A program made the position numbers and the translations under genes. Positions 58,731 through 64,000 of a DNA stretch of 64,000 nt are shown here, one piece after another. Positions within the stretch are counted from its first letter, which is position 1. Each line of letters starts with the position of its first letter. The notes under the pieces were generated by a model. That model worked only from the letters and a program-made list of their open reading frames with translations, was not told the origin of the DNA and made no database searches. Source of the stretch: Antilocapra americana (lineage: Eukaryota > Chordata > Mammalia > Artiodactyla > Antilocapridae). The stretch lies in the NCBI GenBank assembly GCA_007570785.1, contig ML661902.1:1995503-2059502 (forward strand), in the 5' to 3' direction.

Positions 58731-60403
58731 AAAGTAGGTGTTTTCAATTTGTGTGGAAATACAAAAAACCTCAAATAACCAAAGCAATCTTGAGAAAGAA
58801 GAATGGAACTGGAGGAATCAACCTGCCTGGCTTCAGGCTCTACTACAAAGCTATAGTCATGAAGACAGTATGGTACTGGCATAAAGACAGAAATGTAGAT
58901 CAATGGAACAGAACAGAAAGCCCAGAAATAAATCCATGCATCTACGGACACCTTATCTTCAACAAAGGAGGCCAAGAATATACAATGGAGAAAAGACAAT
59001 CTCTTTAACAAGTGGTGCTGGGAAAACTGGTCAACCATTTGTAAAAGAATGAAACTAGAACACTTTCTAACACCATACACAAAAATAAACTCAAAATGGA
59101 TTAAAGATCTAAATGTAAGACCAGAAACTATAAAACTCTTAGAGGAAAACATAGACAAAACACTCTCTGACATAAATCACAGTAAGATCTTCTATGACCC
59201 ACCATCCAGAGTATTGGAAATAAAAACAAAAATAAACAAGTGGGACATAATTAAACTCAAAAGTGTTTGCACAACAAAGGAAACTATAAGCAAGGTGAAA
59301 AGACAGCCTTCAGAATGGGAGAAGATAATAGCAAATAAAGCAACGGACAAACAATTAATCTCAAAAATGCACAAGCAACTCCTGCAGCTCAATTCCAAAA
59401 AAATAAACGACCCAATCAAAAAGTGGGCCAAAGAACTAAGCAGACAATTCTCCAAAGAAGACATACAGATGGCTAACAAACACATGAAAAGATGCTCAAC
59501 ATCACTCATTATCAGAGAAATGCAAATCAAAACCACAATGAGGTACCATTTCATGCCAGTCAGAATGGCTGCCATCCAAAAGTCTACAAGCAATAAATGC
59601 TGGAGAGGGTGCGGAGAAAAGGGAACCCTCTTACACTGTTGGTGCGAATGCACACTAGTACAGCCACTATGGAGAACAGTGTGGAGATTCCTTAAAAAAC
59701 TGGAAATAGAACTGCCATACGACCCAGCAATCCCACTGCTGGGCATACACACCAAGGAAACCTGGGTTGAAAGAGACACGTGTATCCCAATGTTCATCAC
59801 AGCACTGTTTACAATAGCCAGAACATGGAAGCAACCTAGATGTCCATCAGCAGACATATGGATAAGAAAGCTGTGGTACATATACAAATGGAGTATTACT
59901 CAGCCATTAAAAAGAATGTATTTGAATCAGTTCTAATGAGGTGGATGAAACTGGAGCCTATTATACAGAGTGAAGTAAGCCAGAAAAGAAAAACACCAAT
60001 ACAGTATACTAATGAATATATTTGGAATTTAGAAAGATTGTAACGATAACCCAAATGCAAGACAGCAAAAGAGACATATATGTATAGAATAGTCTTTTGG
60101 ACTCTGTGGGAGAAGGCAAGGGAGAGATGATTTGGGAGAATGGCATTGAATGTCTATTATCATATGTGAAACAAATCGCCAGTCCAGGATCGATTCATGA
60201 TACAGGGTGCTCAGGGCTGGTGCACTGGGATGACCCTGAGGGATGGGATGTGGAGGGAGGTGGGAGAGGGGTTCAGAATGGGGAACACATGTACACCCAT
60301 GGCAGATTCATGTCAATGTATGCCAAAACCACTACAATATTGTAATTAGCCTCCAATTAAAATAAATAAATTTATATTAAAAAATAAATAAAGTAGGTGT
60401 TTT
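58731..60403 (+). mobile_element. L1 LINE, 5'-truncated, with TSD
   Basis: About 1.65 kb of sense L1 lies between exact 14-base TSDs aaagtaggtgtttt at 58731-58744 and 60390-60403. The left copy is preceded by CT, a usable L1 cleavage context. The element holds the ORF2 end, the 3' UTR and an AAAT-rich tail near 60360-60389. It is the same family and almost the same extent as the antisense copy at 26.6 kb. Confidence 0.95.
58751..60041 (+). pseudogene. L1 ORF2 C-terminal segment, frameshifted
   Basis: Three frames make up the ORF2p end. 58751-59008 reads [20 protein letters not shown] and [20 protein letters not shown]. An extra c near 58971 (ggccaag for ggcaag) shifts the frame. 59049-59936 then carries [40 protein letters not shown], the C-X3-C-X7-H-X4-C knuckle ([18 protein letters not shown]) and [20 protein letters not shown] two-base loss near 59885 moves the last part ([20 protein letters not shown]) into the frame of 59840-60043. 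With two frameshifts and no endonuclease or RT domain it is dead. The 231-codon minus ORF is its antisense shadow. Confidence 0.93.
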
Positions 60404-60520
60404 TATTCTTTCTTTAAAAATAAGGCAACTGAGCTTAAATAATTTAAATGTCATTCCTGAGGTCACTTAATAAAACTTGGACTTAAATTTCAATTCAGGG
60501 CCAATAAACTTTCCATCAAA

Positions 60521-62060
60521 TCAACATCTCAGTGTTTCCCAGATCTTTATCTCACCCAATTATATGTTAAGTCCGTAATCAGACAGGTTACATTTTCCAC
60601 ATTCACTAAAAAAAAACAGACCAGCCTGCATGAAAAAGGCCCTCCCTTTACTTTTTAATATAGTGATAATACACTAAGCAAGCCAAATTAAACTCATTTT
60701 TCAGCCAGAATAAATTATAAAAGTAGTCCAAATCAACTATAACTGGTACCACCCAAATCAACTATAACTTTTACTGAGTGATAGCTGTGGGGGGAAAATG
60801 GCAGCAGGGAAGAGAGTTCTCAGTTTGACTGGTGCCACTTTTCAGAAAATGAATTGTTTTTAGCTTGTTTTCCTCTACTAAGATGTGCCCTGACTCACAA
60901 ATTATATCCTGGCACACCATTTCTAGAAGTTTTTATACCATATATAATTTCTATCCTACCTGTTCTCCAAGAGTTTTCTTCTTTGGCAGCTTCACAGAGC
61001 AAAATCAACTTTGGCTTTGATAAAGACAGCAACATCTTACTAACTGGATTAAGCTGCCACTCTCCATTGAGAATTTGACTGAAGAGAAGTCACTCAGATT
61101 CAAGCGTTCCCTTCACTGACCTCTCAAGTGGGAAATAATGAGTAAATCTGGCAGAAAAGTGTTCCTTTAGGAGTCAAAAATCAAAGCATTTATTTTATTT
61201 CCAACTCTGGATATGTAGGTAGGTCCCCGTATTATCTTTTCAATATTGTTCTTTTTGTGTTTTATTCTATAAAGTGAGCATAAATTTCTACTCATACCTT
61301 CTTATGGGAGAGTAAGGTAAAAACAAGATCTCAGACAGGAAAGTATTTTGAAAACAAAGGAATCAAAAACAAAGTGTTCTTAACTGAATGCTTCATCTAT
61401 ATGAAGAAAATACACCACTCCCCTGGAGAGCTGAAAACAAGCCATCTTAGTTTTCAGTTCTATTGTTGCTGGTTGTCCATTTGGGAACCATAAGAGAATT
61501 TGTTACACTTTTGTTCTCACATGACAATCTGCATACAATTTACTTTTCATTGTACTAATTTTCTCTGTCCAACTTTTTTATTTTGTTTTATTTTTAATGC
61601 CACACTCCATGATGCATATTGGAATACCAGTGGAAAAAAGTATAATGGGGAGAGACAGTAATTAAACAGTTTACATTTACTAATGCAACAGCTGCCATGA
61701 AGGAAAAGGTAAGTAGTACTATGGGAAAGGAGAAGAGTCATGCTTGACCAAGTCTAAGAGGATGAGGGAGGTTTCGATAAGGAAATAACATTTAAACATA
61801 CTAATTCTTTTCTTCAGTTTTGCTTGTAAGTATAAGATCCGTAGTTTCTATTCATTAGTGTTCTAGAAATGCTCCTGCTTTTCTCTCTTCCAATCCTAAC
61901 TTGATACTATTGATATAAATTTCTTTTTTTTAAAAATTTTAAATTCATGTTTTTCCTCTTTCTCTAAATCTCTCACTCTATTTCCTTTAAAACAAACAAA
62001 CAAACAAAAAAAGAACAAAAAGACTTTAGGCTACAGGAATGAGGAGCTTTTAGAACTAAG
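60521..62060. other. 1.5 kb of unique DNA, no gene seen
   Basis: The 74-codon frame at 60854-61078 has no motif. A short duplicated phrase, aaatcaactataact, occurs at 60731 and 60756. An (AAAC)n run is at 61990-62013. Confidence 0.45.
61990..62013. repeat. (AAAC)n simple repeat
   Basis: Five aaac units followed by an A run. Confidence 0.9.
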
Positions 62061-62074
62061 TGTTCAAAGCTGTG

Positions 62075-62538
62075 TGCTATGCTATGCTTTGTCCCTCAGT
62101 CTGTCTGACTCTTTGTGACCCCATGAACTGTAGCTCACCAGGCTCCTCTGTCCATTGGGATTCTCCAGTCAAAAATACTATACTGGGTCGCTGTGCTCTC
62201 CTCCAGGGGATCTTCGCAACCAAGGGATCATACCCAGTTCTCCTGCGTTGCAGGTGGATTCTTAACCATCTGAGTTCCTAGGGAATACTGAGTGGGTATC
62301 CATGAATACTGGAGTGGGTAGCCTATCCCTTCTCCAGGGGATCTTCCTGACCCAGGAATAGAACCAGGGTCTCCTACATTACAGGCGGATTCTTTACCAT
62401 CTGAGCCACTAGGGAAGTCCATGAATACTGGAGTGGGTAGCCTATCCCTTCTCCAGTGATCTTCCTGACCCAGGAATCAAACCAGGGTCTCCCGCATTGC
62501 AGGCAGATTCTTTACCAGCTGAGCTACCAGGAAAGCCC
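62075..62538 (-). mobile_element. Bov-tA SINE with two extra tandem head units
   Basis: An antisense Bov-tA (62075-62285) is followed by two further units of about 119 bases, 62301-62419 and 62420-62538. Both start catgaatactggagtgggta, run through tgacccaggaat, and end in the tRNA-type head (tttaccatctgagccactag; tttaccagctgagctaccag). The two extra units are closely similar to each other, so they arose by duplication in place or by insertion of a multimeric SINE. Confidence 0.92.
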
Positions 62539-63083
62539 ACTGAAAGCTAAATGAAGCCTAAGACTATTCCTATCTGCTCTGGTCACAAAGAGACTTCTTA
62601 CAACTGAGAGAAAAAGAAGAAATATAAATAAGTTAATATACAGTGAAACATCAAGCAAAATATATAGCAAAGAAAATCTGACCACCATTCTCTTGCTCTT
62701 TGTTTTCAAGGCTCCTAGGAGCATTCTACATTTTTAATATCTTTCATATTCAGATAATATGTCCATTACCCTAGAGAATTATATCCTCAAATGTACTTTT
62801 TCCCCAACAAAAATCAGTAAAGCATACAGAGTTTTTTACAGACTCTAAGGTAAAATGATATGATCTCAAAAACCAGAAAAGAACACCAGTTTTAGCTATT
62901 TCTAGGAAACAGAGAGGATGTAAGAACAGCCAAAATAATTTAAAGGTAATTGTAAAATGGTATAATAGTTTTACAATTTTTTTTAAAAAGTTTGTTTTTA
63001 AAATACAGATGTATGGTATTAAGTTAAAGCAATGACTCTATCTCTAAAGCAAAATACTAAAGAAAAAATATATTTTATTAATT
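62539..63083. other. Unique AT-rich stretch, no gene seen
   Basis: Nothing recognised. Confidence 0.5.
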
Positions 63084-63097
63084 AAAAAGCAGAACTA

Positions 63098-63380
63098 GGG
63101 CTTCTCTGGTGGCTCAGTGGTGAGGAGACAATGCAGGAGACACAGGTTCCGTCCCTGGCCCTGGAAGATCCCACATGCCGTGGGGCACCTGGGCCCCTGC
63201 CCCACAACTACTGCGCTCACACTCCAGAGCCCACTAGCTGCACTATCAAGTCCACGCGTCTAGGGCCCATGCTCCACAAGAGAAGCCCCTGCACGAGAAG
63301 CCCACACACCACAACTACAGAGTAGCCCGTGCATGCCACAATGAAGACTCAGTGACACCATAAATAATTAAAAAAAAAAA
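63098..63380 (+). mobile_element. CHR-2-type SINE with TSD
   Basis: The head ggcttctctggtggctcagt lacks part of the usual tRNA loop. The body gaagatcccacatgccgtgg, ccacaactactgcgctcaca, and agagtagcccgtgcatgcca is CHR-2-like, ending in a poly-A tail. Flanking 14-mers at 63084-63097 and 63381-63394 (aaaaagcagaacta, aaaaagcagagcta) differ at one base. Confidence 0.88.
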
Positions 63381-63618
63381 AAAAAGCAGAGCTAAATCAC
63401 ATTATTTGGGACATTTTTATCACTACTAGGCAATGACTAGATGTGAATTCAACTGGTTACATATTAATATTCCTGCCATTGTAACTCAGTCAGAAAACAT
63501 TTCTATAACTCTACAGAAGGAACCAGAGAAAACACGTATGGGAAGTTTCACTCTACGTTCAATGAGTAGAGCTTGCACTTAAAAGTCTCTAAGGGTCCCT
63601 GAATATGGAATATCAGTT

Positions 63619-64000
63619 GTTCTTATTCAGTCACTCAGTCGTGTCCAACTTTTTGCAACCCCATGGACTTCAACATGCCAGGCTTCCCTGCCCTTCACCA
63701 GCTCCTGGAGTTTGCTCAAACTCATGTCCAATGAGTCGGTGATGCCATCCAACCATCTCATCCTCTGTCACCTCTTCTCCTCCTATTCTTCATCTTTTCC
63801 AGCATCAGGGTCTTTTCCAATGAGTCAGATCTTCGTATCAGGTGGCCAAAATACTGGATCTGCAGCATAAATCCTTACAATGAATATCTAGGGTTGATTT
63901 CCTTTAGGATTCACTGGTTTGATCTGCCTGCTGTCCAAGGGACTCTCAAAGTCTTCTCCAGCACCACAATTCAAAAGCATCAATTCTTCAGCTCTCAACC
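63619..64000 (-). mobile_element. BovB LINE 3' end, cut by window edge
   Basis: The antisense BovB tail (ttcagtcactcagtcgtgtc) continues through cagcatcagggtcttttcca and gaatatctagggttgatttc to the window end. How far it extends is unknown. Confidence 0.93.

Larger units (their letters stand above)
58690..60520 (-). mobile_element. MIR SINE split by an L1
   Basis: Left of the L1, aactattatcttctatgcgc (58711-58730) and, right of it, aaaaataaggcaactgagct, tgtcattcctgaggtcactt and aatttcaattcagggccaat read together as one antisense MIR once the L1 and one TSD copy are removed. The span includes the inserted L1 at 58745-60389. Confidence 0.6.

Noticed and set aside
62075..62538. CRISPR-like array
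   Set aside because: The repeated units are SINE halves of about 119 bases without spacers, in a mammalian genome.

Overview
The window looks like ordinary non-coding nuclear DNA of a bovid ruminant. The diagnosis rests on its interspersed repeats. BovB (RTE-clade) LINEs, Bov-tA SINEs (tRNA-Glu head plus BovA tail), a Bov-A2 dimer, CHR-type tRNA-Glu SINEs with (AAAT)n tails and ruminant-type L1 3' ends all occur, and this combination is known only from ruminants and their relatives. The DNA is AT-rich by eye, and a run of ten Ns at 6135-6144 marks an assembly gap. I cannot tell cattle, sheep, goat, buffalo or other bovids apart from the sequence alone, nor say whether this is an intron or intergenic DNA.

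I find no host protein-coding gene, no convincing exon and no functional RNA gene. Every protein-like ORF I can name belongs to a retrotransposon. These are the C-terminal part of L1 ORF2 at 26954-27937 (-) and 58751-60041 (+), and BovB endonuclease/reverse-transcriptase fragments at 48464-51028 (-) and 3228-3824 (+). All are truncated or frameshifted except the 327-residue L1 tail, which is open but lacks the endonuclease and reverse-transcriptase domains.

Layout. 1-10 kb: old L2 and MIR pieces, two Bov-tA SINEs, a rearranged BovB, a (TG)n microsatellite with the gap, a 26-base G run and a 72-base near-perfect hairpin. 10-20 kb: a short L1 with a 20-base target-site duplication (TSD), MER5, MIR, a GC-rich ORF-bearing stretch, a Bov-tA next to an ERV-type solo LTR, and an MLT1 LTR. 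20-26 kb: several Bov-tA copies, some nested in an older L1, and a 13-mer tandem array. 26.6-28.2 kb: a 5'-inverted L1. 28-39 kb: mostly unique AT-rich DNA with one short L1, MIRs, an old L1M split by a SINE, and a CHR-2. 39-47 kb: two BovB 3' ends, a SINE with an internal inversion and a long L2. 48.3-51.4 kb: a nearly full-length BovB. 51.4-53.4 kb: an unidentified GC-rich segment, a probable solo LTR and a Bov-A2. 55-64 kb: more SINEs, an L1 inserted into a MIR, a Bov-tA with tandem extra units, a CHR-2 and a BovB cut by the window end.

I found no undescribed biological system. The points most worth a second look are the structural history of the insertions (twin-primed inversions, nested elements, TSDs), the two hairpins, the G-rich tracts and the unidentified GC-rich segments. 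Repeat boundaries are read by eye and are approximate unless a TSD is quoted. Family names come from remembered consensus sequences and were not checked with a search.
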